NCBI GenBank assembly: GCA_032158295.1
Contig: CM063263.1
Coordinates: 7,560,501-7,624,500, forward strand
Length of the DNA stretch: 64,000 nucleotides
Source: Pycnopodia helianthoides
Taxonomy: Eukaryota > Echinodermata > Asteroidea > Forcipulatida > Asteriidae
Reading direction: 5' to 3'
Shown: positions 63,586 through 64,000 of the stretch, in pieces
How the letters are laid out: the number at the start of each line of letters is the position of its first letter
Numbering within the stretch: the stretch's first letter is position 1
Translations under genes and position numbers: made by a program
The notes under the pieces: model-generated
Told to the model about the DNA's origin: nothing
Seen by the model: only the letters and a program-made list of their open reading frames with translations
The model's database searches: none

Positions 63586-64000
63586 AATGATTAATGTATG
63601 CTGACCCTATCGCTAATGATTGGTTTGGAATTTTGCTCTCCCGGCAAGGGGAGCACTAAATATCAAGAAATAAAGAAAAACATGAGAAATTCCTGACAAA
63701 TGGAAAGGGCTCTCATGGCTTCGCCACTCGCACGGTTCCAGTCGCTTCACAGCTACACAGCAGAAGCCACCAAGGCCTTGACGAAAGTCTATCCTTGAAA
63801 CTATCTTACACATTATTTCATACCGTTAGCTGCCAACATCCTTGCCAACATAATTATTTTAATATTTCCCGTCCATCTGCAATTTCACTAATCAAATCTA
63901 CTTTTTGGCACAAGTTGCGGTACCACTGGCGTGCTAGCCCATATCTGACCGTAGGGCATGATGCACATACGACGAGGGACTTTTGATATTACTGTCATCA

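Larger units (their letters stand above)
62131..64000. other. Upstream region of integrin beta gene
   Basis: No exon recognised. It should contain the beta promoter and 5' UTR. It holds a long palindrome (62498-62663) and a minus-strand SINE (about 63195-63585). No convincing TATA box or initiator can be assigned. Confidence 0.4.

Overview
The window is animal genomic DNA: introns with GT/AG borders, AT-rich non-coding sequence, tRNA-derived SINEs and many small inverted-repeat elements. A marine invertebrate deuterostome is the best guess, most likely an echinoderm such as a sea star. That guess rests on the style of the genes, the SINE tail and frequent ACATGTAC-type words, and species-level confidence is low. 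Nothing indicates bacterial or viral DNA. No tRNA, rRNA or other RNA gene looks intact.

Two large multi-exon genes, both on the minus strand, account for essentially all recognisable coding sequence. (1) 40678-62130 is a complete integrin beta subunit gene. Twenty-three coding exons join in phase to give 831 residues: signal peptide, PSI, hybrid and beta-I domain with MIDAS, cysteine-rich EGF stalk, membrane helix, and a short tail with NPIY and NPLY. (2) 98-36852 is the 5' two thirds of an integrin alpha subunit gene without an inserted I domain. Fourteen exon positions (15 exons) give about 655 residues covering signal peptide, seven-bladed FG-GAP propeller and the start of the thigh; the gene runs off the left edge. 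Its propeller most resembles the alpha4/alpha9 group. Integrins work only as alpha-beta heterodimers at the cell surface, and here an alpha and a beta gene lie in the same orientation with about 3.8 kb between the beta stop and the alpha start.

Four gene-level points stand out. The alpha gene has two homologous versions of exon 4 (4A at 26687-26810, 4B at 24784-24910). Both are 3n+1 long and share the same border phases, so only one can be used per mRNA; they swap a piece of the ligand-facing propeller cap. Alpha exon 10 carries one extra base that brings in a stop, while the exons on both sides stay in perfect phase. The beta gene can end in two ways: splicing to a small NPxY exon, or reading through the last intron to an acidic tail, as in vertebrate beta1B. 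The beta specificity-determining loop is reduced to CVGC.

The non-coding remainder is rich in repeats: about nine TTAA-flanked inverted-repeat elements (one nested in a SINE), a 124-bp tandem array containing a pol III B-box-like sequence, very recent 238-bp tandem copies, long near-perfect palindromes, a hAT-like element with an 8-bp target duplication, several copies of an element whose ends look like a CTCF core site, and a 6-kb array in beta intron 14 that repeats palindromic ETS-like and CRE-like words. Coordinates were read by eye; exon borders rest on splice consensus, phase agreement and family similarity.
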